The notes under the pieces are model-generated. The model had not been told where the DNA came from and did not search any database. It saw nothing but the letters and a program-made list of their open reading frames with translations. A stretch of 46,631 nucleotides of DNA from Actinomycetes bacterium (lineage in GTDB: Bacteria; Actinomycetota; Actinomycetes; Jiangellales; Jiangellaceae). Below, one piece after another: positions 15,676-28,546 of the stretch; the stretch's first letter is position 1; every line of letters starts with the position of its first letter. The translations under genes were made by a program, and so were the position numbers. The stretch covers positions 1-46,631 of the forward strand of contig JAJYTA010000013.1 in NCBI GenBank assembly GCA_021793295.1, read 5' to 3'.

Positions 15676-16524
15676 TCAGTACTCGTAGAAGCCCTGCCCG
15701 GTCTTCCGGCCGAGGGCACCGGCTTCGACCATCCGGCTGAGTAGCTCTGGTGGGAAGAACTTGCTGTCGGCGGTGTCGTCGTAGATGTTCGACGTCGCAT
15801 GGTGCAAGACGTCGACGCCGGTCAAGTCAGTGGTGGCCAGCGGGCCCATCGCATGCCCGAAGCCGAGCCGGCACGCGGTGTCGATGTCTTCGGCCGAGGC
15901 GACGCCGGACTCGTAGAGACGTACGGCCTCCATCACCAGCGCCGTGATCAGGCGCGTGGTGACGAAACCGGCGACGTCGCGGTTGACCACGACGCACGTC
16001 TTGCCGACCGACTCGGCGAACGAGCGGGCGGTGGCCAGGGTGTCGTCCGAGGTCCGCAGGCCGCGGACGAGCTCGCACAAGGACATCATCGGCACCGGTG
16101 AGAAGAAGTGTGTTCCGACGACCGACTCGGGCCGGCTCGTGGCCGTGGCGATCTTGGTGATCGGGATCGCGCTGGTGTTCGTGGCCAACACGGCCTCGTC
16201 GCGGCACACGGCGTCCAGCTCGGCGAACAGGCTCCGCTTGACCTCGAGTTGCTCGAACACCGCTTCGACGACGATGTCGGCGCTGCCGGCGGCGCCCAGG
16301 TCGGTCGTCGTGGTGATTCGAGCCAGTGCGGCGTCGCGCTCGGCGTCGGTCAAGCGCTCCTTCTGGACGAACTTCGCCGTGCTGGACTCGATGGACTTCA
16401 TGCCGCGCCGTACGGCGTCGTCGTCGACGTCGCGCAGCACCACGTCCCACCCGGCCGTCGCCGCCACCTGGGCGATTCCGGAGCCCATCAACCCCGCGCC
16501 GATCACCGCGACTGTACGCGCCAT
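15676..16524 (-). CDS. 3-hydroxybutyryl-CoA dehydrogenase
   Basis: A 282-residue NAD-dependent L-3-hydroxyacyl-CoA dehydrogenase. The Rossmann motif is VIGAGLMGSGIA near the N-terminus. The catalytic His is in VGTHFFSPVPMM, with TSAIPITKIA before it. The C-terminal domain has AGFVTTRLITALVMEAVRL and the helix GFGHAMGPLATTDLTGVD. ATG at 16524 is preferred because the GAGGAGG lies about 8 nt upstream; a GTG six bases earlier would be too close to it. The enzyme acts in fatty-acid beta-oxidation or in butanoyl-CoA/PHB metabolism. Neighbours give no further clue: the next gene upstream is a PAP2-type membrane protein. Confidence 0.93.
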   Translation of the reverse strand: MARTVAVIGAGLMGSGIAQVAATAGWDVVLRDVDDDAVRRGMKSIESSTAKFVQKERLTDAERDAALARITTTTDLGAAGSADIVVEAVFEQLEVKRSLFAELDAVCRDEAVLATNTSAIPITKIATATSRPESVVGTHFFSPVPMMSLCELVRGLRTSDDTLATARSFAESVGKTCVVVNRDVAGFVTTRLITALVMEAVRLYESGVASAEDIDTACRLGFGHAMGPLATTDLTGVDVLHHATSNIYDDTADSKFFPPELLSRMVEAGALGRKTGQGFYEY

Positions 16525-16548
16525 ACTCACTGCCTCCTCGAAGTGTTC

Positions 16549-17559
16549 CTAGACGGCAGGCTGGGCTGCCGACTCCAGCTGCCGGGCCGGACGGCGTTCC
16601 CACCAGCACGCCGCGGCGTGCACGACCGCGACGTAAGCCCAGCCCAGCACGACATCGATCACGTAATGCTCGCCGCCGTAGACCAGCGAGAACGCCATGG
16701 CCAGGGGGAAGAGAACCAGTACGACGCGCAGCGCCCAGTGCCGGGCCAGCGGCCACAACGTCACCGTGACCAGCAGCGCGAACGCCGCATGCAACGACGG
16801 CATCGCCGCCACGAGGTTCGCCTGCGCCTGCGCACCGGCCAGCCACTCGTCGGCGCTGCGCAGCCCGAGCTCTTCCCAGCCCCGGCCCACCAGTCGGTAC
16901 ACCGGCTCGGTGATGAGACCGTCGCGGGCCGCGTACCAGGGCGGCGCCGCCGGCAGCAGCACGTACGTCAGCAAGCCGGCGTAGGACAACAGCAGCACCC
17001 GGCGGATGTAGGTGACCCAGCGCGGCCGGGAGTAGAGATAGAACGCCGCGGCCAACAGCCACGGCACCACGAAGTGGGTGAAGTACACGATGGCGACGCC
17101 GACGTCCCACCAACGCACGGACTCCTCGAGCAGGTGCGTCTGCAACCAAACCGTCGGCAGCGTGCCGCCGAAGAATCCGTGCTCGATGTCGACGAGCTCA
17201 CCCACCCGCACCGGCATGCCGAGCCCGTCGGCGACCCCGCGGGTGTGGTCGTAGAGCACGAGCGCAGCCAGCAGCGGCAGCCAGTCGACGAACGTACGCA
17301 CGTGCGCACGCCACGACTGGCCCAACTTGCCCGCCACGATACCGATGAGGATCCAACCGGTCTGGCCGATGCGATCCATCGGAATGCCCTGGGTGGCGCA
17401 GTAGACGAGCAGGACGACCCCGTACACGGCCAGGCCCACCCGTCCAGGTGTCACCAGGCGCGCCAGGGTCGCACGGCGGTCCGACAGCGAGCGCGCCGGC
17501 GGGGTGCCGTCCGCTTCGGCCGCCCCGTCCGACGCCGCAGCGCTGTCGACGTCAGTCAT
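16549..17559 (-). CDS. PAP2-superfamily membrane protein (Aur1/inositol-phosphotransferase-like)
   Basis: A 336-residue polytopic membrane protein. The PAP2 catalytic motifs are present: the Pro-rich [10 protein letters not shown], then MPSLHAAF with the catalytic His, then [15 protein letters not shown] with the second His and Asp. About six hydrophobic segments surround them. Relatives are lipid phosphate phosphatases or inositol-phospholipid transferases acting at the outer membrane face. The ATG at 17559 overlaps the murA stop (GATGACTGA), implying co-expression with cell-wall synthesis; an upstream in-frame extension is only a murA shadow. A role in lipid or cell-envelope polymer metabolism is likely, but the exact substrate is unknown. 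Confidence 0.88.
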   Translation of the reverse strand: MTDVDSAAASDGAAEADGTPPARSLSDRRATLARLVTPGRVGLAVYGVVLLVYCATQGIPMDRIGQTGWILIGIVAGKLGQSWRAHVRTFVDWLPLLAALVLYDHTRGVADGLGMPVRVGELVDIEHGFFGGTLPTVWLQTHLLEESVRWWDVGVAIVYFTHFVVPWLLAAAFYLYSRPRWVTYIRRVLLLSYAGLLTYVLLPAAPPWYAARDGLITEPVYRLVGRGWEELGLRSADEWLAGAQAQANLVAAMPSLHAAFALLVTVTLWPLARHWALRVVLVLFPLAMAFSLVYGGEHYVIDVVLGWAYVAVVHAAACWWERRPARQLESAAQPAV

Positions 17560-18826
17560 CGAATCGGTCCGGGTCCGGTTCACGAACGACGGCGGCGCCG
17601 AGGCGCCGCAGTTGACCGACCAGATCCGGATACCCGCGGTCGATGTGGTGTACCGCCGAGACCAGCGTCTCGCCCTCGGCGACCAGACCGGCCAGGACCA
17701 GGCCCGCACCGGCCCGGATGTCCGTGGTCACCACCGGAGCGCCGGACAGCGTAGGGCGCCCGCGCACGATGGCGTGGTGCCCGTCGACCCGGATCTCCGC
17801 GCCCAGGCGCGCCAGTTCGTTGACGAACATGAAGCGCGCTTCGTAGACGTTCTCGGTGATCATCGCCGTGCCGTCGGCGATGGCGTTCAGCGCGATGATC
17901 ATCGGCTGCAGATCGGTGGGGAAGCCCGGGTACGGCAGCGTGACGACGTCCACCGATGTGGGCCGCTCGGACATCGCCACCCGCAGGCCGTCCGGCTCGG
18001 TGTGAACCTCGGCCCCAGCTGCGGTCAGCGTGTCGAGGACGATCTCGAGGTGCTCGGCTTTGCCGTTGGTGATGGTGACATCACCGCGGGTCATGGCCGC
18101 GGCGATGCTCCAGGTGCCGGTGACGATGCGGTCCGGCACCGTGACGTGCTCGGTCGGTCGCATCTGCTCGACGCCCTCGACATGCAGCGTGGACGTGCCC
18201 ATGCCCTCGATACGTGCGCCCATGTCGATGAGCATGTGGCAGATGTCCACGATCTCCGGCTCGCGGGCGGCGTTGTCGATGACCGTCGTGCCCTTCGCCA
18301 GCACAGCAGCCATCAGGATGTTCTCCGTCGCCCCCACGCTCGGGAAGTCCAGCCAGATGTTGGCGCCGGTCAGTCCGTCCGGTGCTCGCGCCACGACGAA
18401 TCCGTGCTCCACGCCGACCTCGGCACCGAGCTTGACCAGGCCACTCATGTGCATGTCGAGTCCGCGCGAGCCGATGGCGTCGCCGCCGGGCAGGGCGACA
18501 TCGGCCGCGCCGCAGCGGGTCAGCAACGGGCCCAGCACGCAGATCGAGGCCCGCAGCCGCCGCACCAGCTCATAAGGCGCCGCGTGACCGATCTTCGCCG
18601 GGACGTCGATCGTGACGGTCGTGCCGTCGCGCTCGACCTCGGCACCGAGCCGGCGAAGCAGTTCGGTCATGTACTCGACGTCGGTGATGGACGGCACGTC
18701 GTACAACGTCGTGCGGCCCTCGGCGAGCAACGCCGCAGCCATCAACTTCAGCGCACTGTTCTTGGCGCCGCTGACTCGGATCGACCCGCGCAGGGAACTG
18801 CCGCCAACGACCCGGAATCTTTCCAC
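17552..18826 (-). CDS. murA: UDP-N-acetylglucosamine 1-carboxyvinyltransferase (MurA)
   Basis: Transfers enolpyruvate from PEP to UDP-GlcNAc, the first committed step of peptidoglycan synthesis, in the cytoplasm. The 424-residue length is typical. Lys22 sits in SGAKNSALK, as in the family. The loop that carries the catalytic, fosfomycin-alkylated Cys115 in E. coli reads [13 protein letters not shown] here, so the residue is Asp116. In M. tuberculosis the equivalent Asp117 makes the enzyme insensitive to fosfomycin; the same is predicted here. Other family segments are [34 protein letters not shown] and [11 protein letters not shown]. It follows the ATP synthase block, as in mycobacteria. Confidence 0.97.
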   Translation of the reverse strand: MERFRVVGGSSLRGSIRVSGAKNSALKLMAAALLAEGRTTLYDVPSITDVEYMTELLRRLGAEVERDGTTVTIDVPAKIGHAAPYELVRRLRASICVLGPLLTRCGAADVALPGGDAIGSRGLDMHMSGLVKLGAEVGVEHGFVVARAPDGLTGANIWLDFPSVGATENILMAAVLAKGTTVIDNAAREPEIVDICHMLIDMGARIEGMGTSTLHVEGVEQMRPTEHVTVPDRIVTGTWSIAAAMTRGDVTITNGKAEHLEIVLDTLTAAGAEVHTEPDGLRVAMSERPTSVDVVTLPYPGFPTDLQPMIIALNAIADGTAMITENVYEARFMFVNELARLGAEIRVDGHHAIVRGRPTLSGAPVVTTDIRAGAGLVLAGLVAEGETLVSAVHHIDRGYPDLVGQLRRLGAAVVREPDPDRFDD

Positions 18827-18913
18827 TCCGCCGCCCTTTCGCTGTCCGGGCTGCCCGCCTCACCCCGTCATGCCCACCTGACGTGTTCTGCGAAACGGTA
18901 CGCCGACACCCCG

Positions 18914-19354
18914 TCAATCGACGAACTGGCCCCCCGGCGGAGCGGCTTCCAGCCAAGCCAGAAACGCGGTCGCCGCCGCCTCGGTCATGGAGACCTCCAC
19001 CTCGGTCTCATCGACCGCACAGATCAGCACGACATGCCCGGCCGGAAGCTCCGCGCGCTCGTCGGCGTCCGGCTCGCGACGGTTCTCTACCGACATCGCA
19101 TTGCGCGGGAAGGACCGCTTGGGCCAGGTGGTGAAGCTGAACGTCCGGAACCATTCCAGCGACTCGCCACGAAAGCGACCGATGCCGAAGGCCCAACCAC
19201 CGGCCCAACCCTCGTGGCTACCGCCGCGCACGCACATGTCGAAGCCACCGTCGCGCTGCAGGAAGCTGCGCCGCGCGTACAGAACGAGCAGGACCAGTAC
19301 GGCGACCAGCGCGAGCGCGACCAGGACGACCAGGGTCCACGACACCAGGGCCAC
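18914..19354 (-). CDS. DUF2550-family single-pass membrane protein
   Basis: A 146-residue protein with one N-terminal membrane helix (VSWTLVVLVALALVAVLVLL), followed by YARRSFLQRDGGFDMCVR and a soluble domain rich in Trp/Phe (GWAFGIGRFRGESLEWFRTF). This matches the DUF2550 protein regularly found directly after atpC in actinobacteria (Rv1312 in M. tuberculosis). It is separated by 38 bp from atpC and by 87 bp from murA, all on the same strand. The soluble part probably faces the cytoplasm. Function is unknown; conserved linkage suggests an envelope or ATP synthase-related role. Confidence 0.85.
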   Translation of the reverse strand: MALVSWTLVVLVALALVAVLVLLVLYARRSFLQRDGGFDMCVRGGSHEGWAGGWAFGIGRFRGESLEWFRTFSFTTWPKRSFPRNAMSVENRREPDADERAELPAGHVVLICAVDETEVEVSMTEAAATAFLAWLEAAPPGGQFVD

Positions 19355-19392
19355 CGATCACCTCCCCCGTCCGTGGCCCGATCTTCTCAGAT

Positions 19393-19767
19393 CTATCGGC
19401 TGGCCGCGACGTCGAGGCGGGCTTGTGCCCAGCGCCGCGCGGATTCATAGCCGTCGTCGCCCAGCTCGGCGAGCTCCGCCTGCACAGCGGCGACGTCGAT
19501 CTCGTCGGCGAGTTCGGCCATCTCGGCCAGAATCGCCACATGGTCCTCCGACACCGACAAGAACCCGCCAGCCACGGCGACGACGACGGCGGATCCGTCA
19601 GTCGTCCGCACCGTCACCTGCCCCGCCACGAGCAGGCCCAGGATCGATTCGTGACCAGGCATGATGCCGATCTCGCCGTCCGGTGTCCTGGCGATGACGA
19701 TCGAGGCGGGGCCGGACCAGACCTGCCGGTCGGCGGCCACCACCTCGACGTTCAGCTCGTCGGCCAC
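19393..19767 (-). CDS. atpC: F1Fo ATP synthase epsilon subunit
   Basis: A 124-residue epsilon subunit of the F1 central stalk. The beta-sandwich domain covers about 1-85 (ELNVEVVAADRQVWSG and IMPGHESILGLLVAGQVTV), and a helical C-terminal domain follows. The helical hairpin is Asp/Glu/Ala-rich. Epsilon couples rotation to catalysis and in many bacteria inhibits ATP hydrolysis. It lies 83 bp after atpD and is the last gene of the ATP synthase cluster. Confidence 0.95.
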   Translation of the reverse strand: MADELNVEVVAADRQVWSGPASIVIARTPDGEIGIMPGHESILGLLVAGQVTVRTTDGSAVVVAVAGGFLSVSEDHVAILAEMAELADEIDVAAVQAELAELGDDGYESARRWAQARLDVAASR

Positions 19768-19850
19768 TACTTCCTTCCCTTCACCGCGTTACGCGGACAC
19801 TATCGGGCCGGCGTACCGCGCCCGACGGCCCCGTGGTGGTCAGCGAAACC

Positions 19851-22279
<2,429 letters not shown>

Positions 22280-22327
22280 GGCTGGGGTGACCTCCTCTCG
22301 GTGCCTGCTCCGATGGTGCGCGCACCG

Positions 22328-24010
<1,683 letters not shown>

Positions 24011-24077
24011 CGTTGCTCCTGCTCTCTTGTCTCGTGGATCGTGAGGTCGGTCATTGGTTGAGGATCAGATCGGCGGC

Positions 24078-24905
24078 CTACTGAGTACTGGCGACCAGCT
24101 GGCGCTGAGCGCCCTCGAGCCGACTCGCCACGGTGCCGTCGACGACCTCGTCGCCGAGTTCGACCTTGATCCCGCCGACGAGACCTGGCTCGACGACGAT
24201 GTTCATCTGCACCGGACCGCCGGCACGCACACTCAGCGCGCGCTCCAGACGGTCGCGATGTTCCGGGGCAAGCGGGGCAGCGACGTGCACGACGGCTACG
24301 CGCCGCGCCCGCAGGCGCGCCGCGAGTTCGCTGACCCGTTCCAGCTCCGATTCCAGGCTACCCGCACGCCGCTCGAGCACAGCGTGTTCGACCAGCCGCA
24401 CGGTCTCAGGAGCACTGCGCCCGTCCAGCAGCCGGCGGATGAGTCCGGACAGTGCCTCAGGCGGCGCCGCGCGATCGAGCAACGCCGAACGCAGGTCTCG
24501 CTCGCGCCGCACGACCTGGGCGAACCGGAAGAGCTCTTCCTCCACGGTGTCGAGCCGGTCGTGTGCCCGCGCGGCGAACAGATGCGCGAGAACACCGAAC
24601 TCCTCGATCGTGGTGGTCAGCTCACCGGGTTTGGCCCAGCGCTCGGACACGCATGCCGCGAGCAGGTCGACGGAGGTGGCGTCGAGACGGTCGCCGGTCA
24701 GGCGCCGCAGCAGCGCTTCGCGATCGGCCGGCCCGCGCCCGGTGTCGGTGAGAGCACGTCGCACCGACGGCCGCGCATCGAGCAGTTCGGCGAACGAGAA
24801 CAGCGCGTCGCCGATCTTCGCCGCGTCGCCTCCAGCTTGGGAGACGGCCGACTCGAACCGGGAGCGCAGCTCTGCGTGGCTCTGCCCGTCAACCTCAGAC
24901 ATCAT
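24078..24905 (-). CDS. atpH: F1Fo ATP synthase delta subunit
   Basis: A 275-residue peripheral-stalk subunit. The N-terminal helical bundle and the C-terminal GGIKVELGDEVVDGTVASRL (the signature of OSCP/delta proteins) are present. It is about 100 residues longer than the E. coli delta, as is usual in actinobacteria. The tandem ATGATG at 24905/24902 overlaps the atpF stop; either ATG could be used, and the AAGGA upstream is better spaced for the second. Confidence 0.94.
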   Translation of the reverse strand: MMSEVDGQSHAELRSRFESAVSQAGGDAAKIGDALFSFAELLDARPSVRRALTDTGRGPADREALLRRLTGDRLDATSVDLLAACVSERWAKPGELTTTIEEFGVLAHLFAARAHDRLDTVEEELFRFAQVVRRERDLRSALLDRAAPPEALSGLIRRLLDGRSAPETVRLVEHAVLERRAGSLESELERVSELAARLRARRVAVVHVAAPLAPEHRDRLERALSVRAGGPVQMNIVVEPGLVGGIKVELGDEVVDGTVASRLEGAQRQLVASTQ

Positions 24906-25483
24906 CCATCCTTACCGGAGGTACCTGCCGTTCCGACGGCCGCGTCGTCCGCCTGAGCGGACTCCAGCTCGGCCAGGAACCGCTCGACGACGCGATTGGA
25001 ACGCTCGTCGTCCTCGAGCGACTCACCCACGACCCGCCCAGCGAGCGTGGTGGCCAGGGTACCGACCTCGTCACGCAGCGACCGGAGCACCTGCTCGCGC
25101 TCGGCCTGCAGCTGCGCGTGGGCACGAGCGGTGACGCGGTCGGCTTCGGCCTGCGCCTCCTCGCGCATCTGCGCGATGATGGCTTGGCCTTGCTGTTTGG
25201 CGTCTTCGCGGATCCGAGCCGCCTCGCTGCGGGCGTCGGCCAACTGGCTGCGGTACTCCTCGAGCAACCGCTGCGCCTCGGCTTGGGCCTCTTCGGCTTG
25301 CTTGACGCCGCCCTCGATGCTCGCCGCCCGCTCGGCGTAGGTCCGCTCGAAGATCGGGAAGACCTTGGCCCGCAGGAAGAAGAACAGCAGCGCGAACGCA
25401 ACCAGGCCGACGATCAGCTCGGACGTGTGCGGCAACAGCGGGCTAGGCCCGTCCTCCGCTGCCAGGATCGTCATGCTCGACAT
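24902..25483 (-). CDS. atpF: F1Fo ATP synthase b subunit
   Basis: A stator subunit of about 193 residues. One membrane helix near the N-terminus (ELIVGLVAFALLFFFLRAKV) leads into FPIFERTYAERAASIEGGVK, followed by a long Ala/Glu/Arg coiled coil. The start is uncertain: GTG 25489 immediately follows the atpE stop codon, ATG 25483 is two codons in, and ATG 25474 is also possible. I favour 25483. It overlaps atpH by four nucleotides. Confidence 0.94.
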   Translation of the reverse strand: MSSMTILAAEDGPSPLLPHTSELIVGLVAFALLFFFLRAKVFPIFERTYAERAASIEGGVKQAEEAQAEAQRLLEEYRSQLADARSEAARIREDAKQQGQAIIAQMREEAQAEADRVTARAHAQLQAEREQVLRSLRDEVGTLATTLAGRVVGESLEDDERSNRVVERFLAELESAQADDAAVGTAGTSGKDG

Positions 25484-25489
25484 GGGCAC

Positions 25490-25696
25490 CTACAGGGCAA
25501 ACGCGAGGCCGATACCGATGATGGCCAGCGCCTCAGCCAGAGCGAAGCCCAGAATCGCGATGCCCTGCAGCACGCTGCGGGCCTCGGGCTGGCGGGCGAC
25601 GCCGTTGATGTAGGCAGCGAAGATCAGGCCGATACCGACACCCGGGCCGATGGCCGCGAGGCCGTAACCGACCATGTTCAGGGAGCCTTCCATCAT
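25490..25696 (-). CDS. atpE: F1Fo ATP synthase c subunit
   Basis: A 68-residue two-helix hairpin forming the rotor ring. The first helix is [20 protein letters not shown] with the packing glycines. The polar loop is ARQPEA. The proton-carrying Glu55 is in [12 protein letters not shown], so this is a proton-type rather than sodium-type ring as far as can be judged. It is the same length class as the mycobacterial c subunit targeted by diarylquinolines. AAGGAAAGGA lies just upstream of the ATG. Confidence 0.96.
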   Translation of the reverse strand: MMEGSLNMVGYGLAAIGPGVGIGLIFAAYINGVARQPEARSVLQGIAILGFALAEALAIIGIGLAFAL

Positions 25697-25738
25697 TTTT
25701 CCTTTCCTTGTGGTGGTGAAGCTCGTAGGAGATGACGC

Positions 25739-26530
25739 TCAGTGTTCGTGGGTGAGCGCGCCGCCGATGTAGATGGCGGAAAGCAGTGTGAAGACGTAGG
25801 CCTGCAGGAGCTGGATGAAACCTTCGAAGAAGGTCAGCACGATGCTGAACAGCAGCGACACACTGCCCGCGGCGTAGCCGACCAGGCCCTGCGTCTCGGT
25901 CAGTAGATGCTCTCCGCCCAGGATCGTCAGCAGCAGCACCAAGTGCCCGGCGAACATGTTGAACGTGAGTCGCAGGGTGAGCGTGGCCGGCCGGAAGACC
26001 ACGGTGGACAGGAACTCCAACGGCGCGAGCAGCGGGTACAGCGCCTTCGGGATGCCGGGCGGGAACATCATGTTCTTGAAGTACCCGCCGAATCCCTGCC
26101 GCCGGATTCCGACGTAATTGAAAATGATCCAGGAGATCACGGCCAGGAACAGCGGAATAGCGATCTTCGACGTAGCCGGGAACTGCAGAATCGGAATGAT
26201 GCCCGATATGTTCAGCGCGACCAGGAACGCAAAAAGGGTCACGAGATACGGCACGTACTTGATGCCTTCTCGGCCGATGGCGTCCATCGCGACCTGGTTG
26301 CGGACGAAGCCGTAGAAGCTCTCAGCGGCGAACTGCAGCTTGCCGGGCACCAGCGTCGCCCGACGCGCGGCGAAGTAGAAGAAAGCGCCCACCGCGATCG
26401 TGCCGAGCACGATCACGAGCATGGGCTTGGTGAAAAACGTCCCCTCGCCGAACAGCGCTGGGAACTCGAAGTCCGCCGGCCCGGGGCTGTGGAACTCCGA
26501 CGACTCAGCGACAAGCATCCGAGTGCTCAC
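25739..26530 (-). CDS. atpB: F1Fo ATP synthase a subunit
   Basis: A 263-residue proton-channel subunit. The key fourth-helix segment is RPATLTLRLTFNMFAGHLV, containing the essential Arg that faces the c-ring. About six membrane segments are visible, ending with FIQLLQAYVFTLLSAIYIGG, a highly conserved helix. The GTG at 26530 has AAGGA 5 nt upstream. It is the first structural gene of the cluster. Confidence 0.96.
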   Translation of the reverse strand: MSTRMLVAESSEFHSPGPADFEFPALFGEGTFFTKPMLVIVLGTIAVGAFFYFAARRATLVPGKLQFAAESFYGFVRNQVAMDAIGREGIKYVPYLVTLFAFLVALNISGIIPILQFPATSKIAIPLFLAVISWIIFNYVGIRRQGFGGYFKNMMFPPGIPKALYPLLAPLEFLSTVVFRPATLTLRLTFNMFAGHLVLLLTILGGEHLLTETQGLVGYAAGSVSLLFSIVLTFFEGFIQLLQAYVFTLLSAIYIGGALTHEH

Positions 26531-26582
26531 GGGGTCCTTTCCTCTCAGCGCGCTGGATGCGCGTCGACGGGGATAGCCAGGG

Positions 26583-26795
26583 TCAGGCCTTACCGTATCT
26601 GACCCAGATCAGGTACAGAGCAGCACCCATACCTGTCAGCAGGCCCAGCATCAGGTAGACGGTGTGGTCGAGCCACTCGGAGACGAGCCAGCCCGCGCCA
26701 CCCCAGACCGTGACACCGGATGCGATCAGCCCGACAGAGTCCCATGCACCTGCGTTTTCTCGACGACGCAGGTCATCGTCTTCGTCCGAGCTCAT
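26583..26795 (-). CDS. AtpZ-like small membrane protein
   Basis: A 70-residue protein with a charged N-terminus (SSDEDDDLRRRE) and two membrane helices (VGLIASGVTVWGGAGWLVSE and YLMLGLLTGMGAALYLIWVR). This matches the AtpZ/putative F0F1-ATPase subunit family located before atpB in many bacteria. Homologues are linked with divalent-cation transport or assembly of the c-ring; the role here is inferred from position. 13 bp separate it from the AtpI-like gene. Confidence 0.8.
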   Translation of the reverse strand: MSSDEDDDLRRRENAGAWDSVGLIASGVTVWGGAGWLVSEWLDHTVYLMLGLLTGMGAALYLIWVRYGKA

Positions 26796-26808
26796 GGCAC
26801 GTCAGATA

Positions 26809-27291
26809 CTACGGGGTCGTCTCCCCGGTCACGTAATCGGGGCCAGCGGGGCCTGGACGGGCCGAACGCCTGTGTACAGACGCAGCCACGTGCACAGCGA
26901 TCCATGTCGAGGCGGATGCGACAATAGTCACACCGATGGTGGGTCCGTCCAACGCTTCGATCTGTCGCGCCATCTGCAGGGCCATCAGCACCAGGGCGAG
27001 CCGGAGGGTGTAGGTGAGCAGCAGCAGGGCCATCCCGGTCCCGGCGCCGGTGCGCAACTCTCGGACGATGAACAGCGGGACCATCCCCGACCAGAAGAAC
27101 GCCACGACGACCGCTGTCGCCGTCAAGCCGCTGACCAGGCCGCCGGTGCCGACCGTCGCCCAGGCGACGAGCGAGCAGACCGTGCCGACCGCGAGGCAAG
27201 CACGGCGGGCCAGGACATGTGCCGGCGCGCCGGGTCCGGCCGAGGCGGGTCGCCGGAAGCGTCGCATGAAGGGTCGCTGGGTGGTCGTCAT
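26809..27291 (-). CDS. atpI: ATP synthase protein I-like membrane protein
   Basis: A 160-residue protein with four hydrophobic segments: CLAVGTVCSLVAWATVG, VSGLTATAVVVAFFWSGMVP, TGMALLLLTYTLRLALVLMA and GVTIVASASTWIAVHVAASV. It has the size and position of AtpI (Rv1303 in M. tuberculosis), which assists c-ring assembly. The N-terminus is basic and cytoplasmic. Its upstream gap holds element copy C. Confidence 0.8.
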   Translation of the reverse strand: MTTTQRPFMRRFRRPASAGPGAPAHVLARRACLAVGTVCSLVAWATVGTGGLVSGLTATAVVVAFFWSGMVPLFIVRELRTGAGTGMALLLLTYTLRLALVLMALQMARQIEALDGPTIGVTIVASASTWIAVHVAASVHRRSARPGPAGPDYVTGETTP

Positions 27292-27333
27292 GGCCGAGCA
27301 AGTCTATGCAGCCCCGCCATGACCGGCCAATTC

Positions 27334-27413
27334 TTGAATGATCATGTTCACTACCCAATTGCCTGCGCCACCACCCGTGCACGCATGGTGATGCGACAGC
27401 AATCCTGGTGGTG
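27334..27413 (+). repeat. 80-nt dispersed intergenic element, copy C
   Basis: Third copy, in the 130-bp gap between wecA and the AtpI-like gene. The core AATGATCATGTTCACTA is intact; the first bases are TTG instead of TGA. It carries CCACCACCCGTGCACG and ends CTGGTGGTG. It is oriented opposite to transcription of the surrounding genes, unlike copy D. If the surrounding genes form one operon, the element would lie inside the mRNA. Confidence 0.75.
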
Positions 27414-27421
27414 TGACGGCG

Positions 27422-28531
27422 TCAGGCGCTTCGCGGGCCGCGCTGGAACAGCCGTCGCGGATGCCCCGTCGTGAACGCAGCCATCGCCAGCACCCCGGCC
27501 GCCAGCAGCACGTACGTCGTCCACCCGCCGATCATCGCGATGACCACCACGCCGAACGACACCAAGGCGGCCCACACCCACATGATCGCCACCGCCCTGC
27601 GCTGTGAGTGACCCACCTGCAGAAGTCGATGATGCAGGTGACGCTTGTCCGGCGAGAACGGAGAGCGGCCCGCCCGCGTGCGGCGGACGACGGCGAGCAT
27701 CATGTCCAGGAACGGCAACAGAATGACCGCCAGCGGAAGCACCAACGGCAGCATCGTCAGCAGGAAGCTCGACGCCTCGACCTCCTGGCTCGGCAGCCGC
27801 CCGGTCAGACTGATGGACCCCGCGGCCAGCAGCATGCCGATGAGCATCGAGCCGGAATCGCCCATGAAGATCTTCGCTGGATGCACGTTGTGCGGTAACA
27901 ACCCTGCGCAGATGCCGACGACCACGATCGACACCAGCGCCGGCGTACTCATCCGGCTGATGTTGTTCTCCACGGCCAGCAGGTACGCGTATGAGAAGAA
28001 CGCCGCGGCCCCGACACCGACGACCCCGGCGGCGAGGCCGTCCAGCCCGTCGACGAAGTTGACGGCATTGGCCGCCCCGACGACGAGGAACACCGTCAGC
28101 AGCGCACCCTGGGTCTGATCGAGGATGAACGTCCCGCCCGGCAACGGCAGCCACAGCAACTGCACACCGAGCGCCACCAGCAATCCGGCGGCGAGAAGCT
28201 GCCCGGCGAATTTCGTCAACGCCGACAGGTCCCAGATGTCGTCGGCCACCCCGACGAGGCAGATCACCGATGCCGCCGCGATCAGCGCCCACGCGTCGCT
28301 GGACTCCTCGAACACGCCGCGCAGCCGGGGCAGATAGCTGGCCACCAGCATCGCGACCAACATGCCGACGAGCATGGCGATACCGCCCAGGCGCGGCACC
28401 GGCTCGCGGTGCACGTCCCGGTCGCGGGTGGGCGGCACCGCACCGACCCAGTACGCGAACCGGCCGGCCAGCCCGACGACCAAGTACGTGACCGAGGCCG
28501 CCACGAAGAAGGTCAGGAGATACTCGCGCAC
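27422..28531 (-). CDS. wecA: Undecaprenyl-phosphate GlcNAc-1-phosphate transferase (WecA/MraY family)
   Basis: A 369-residue membrane enzyme that transfers a sugar phosphate to polyprenyl phosphate, starting linkage-unit or arabinogalactan-type polymers. It has about ten membrane helices. Active-site motifs are GVADDIWDL (Asp pair), NFVDGLDGLAAG, KIFMGDSGSMLIG and the cytoplasmic loop PDKRHLHHRL with the HxH of the WecA subgroup. The order wecA before the atp genes is the same as Rv1302 in M. tuberculosis, where the enzyme makes decaprenyl-PP-GlcNAc. The gap to tsaC is 15 bp. Confidence 0.93.
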   Translation of the reverse strand: MREYLLTFFVAASVTYLVVGLAGRFAYWVGAVPPTRDRDVHREPVPRLGGIAMLVGMLVAMLVASYLPRLRGVFEESSDAWALIAAASVICLVGVADDIWDLSALTKFAGQLLAAGLLVALGVQLLWLPLPGGTFILDQTQGALLTVFLVVGAANAVNFVDGLDGLAAGVVGVGAAAFFSYAYLLAVENNISRMSTPALVSIVVVGICAGLLPHNVHPAKIFMGDSGSMLIGMLLAAGSISLTGRLPSQEVEASSFLLTMLPLVLPLAVILLPFLDMMLAVVRRTRAGRSPFSPDKRHLHHRLLQVGHSQRRAVAIMWVWAALVSFGVVVIAMIGGWTTYVLLAAGVLAMAAFTTGHPRRLFQRGPRSA

Positions 28532-28546
28532 TGGTCGCGCTGCCTC

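Noticed and set aside
15827-17149. Arg-rich minus-strand frame spanning the PAP2 and hydroxyacyl-CoA dehydrogenase genes
   Set aside because: Out of frame with both real genes, extreme Arg content and no motifs.
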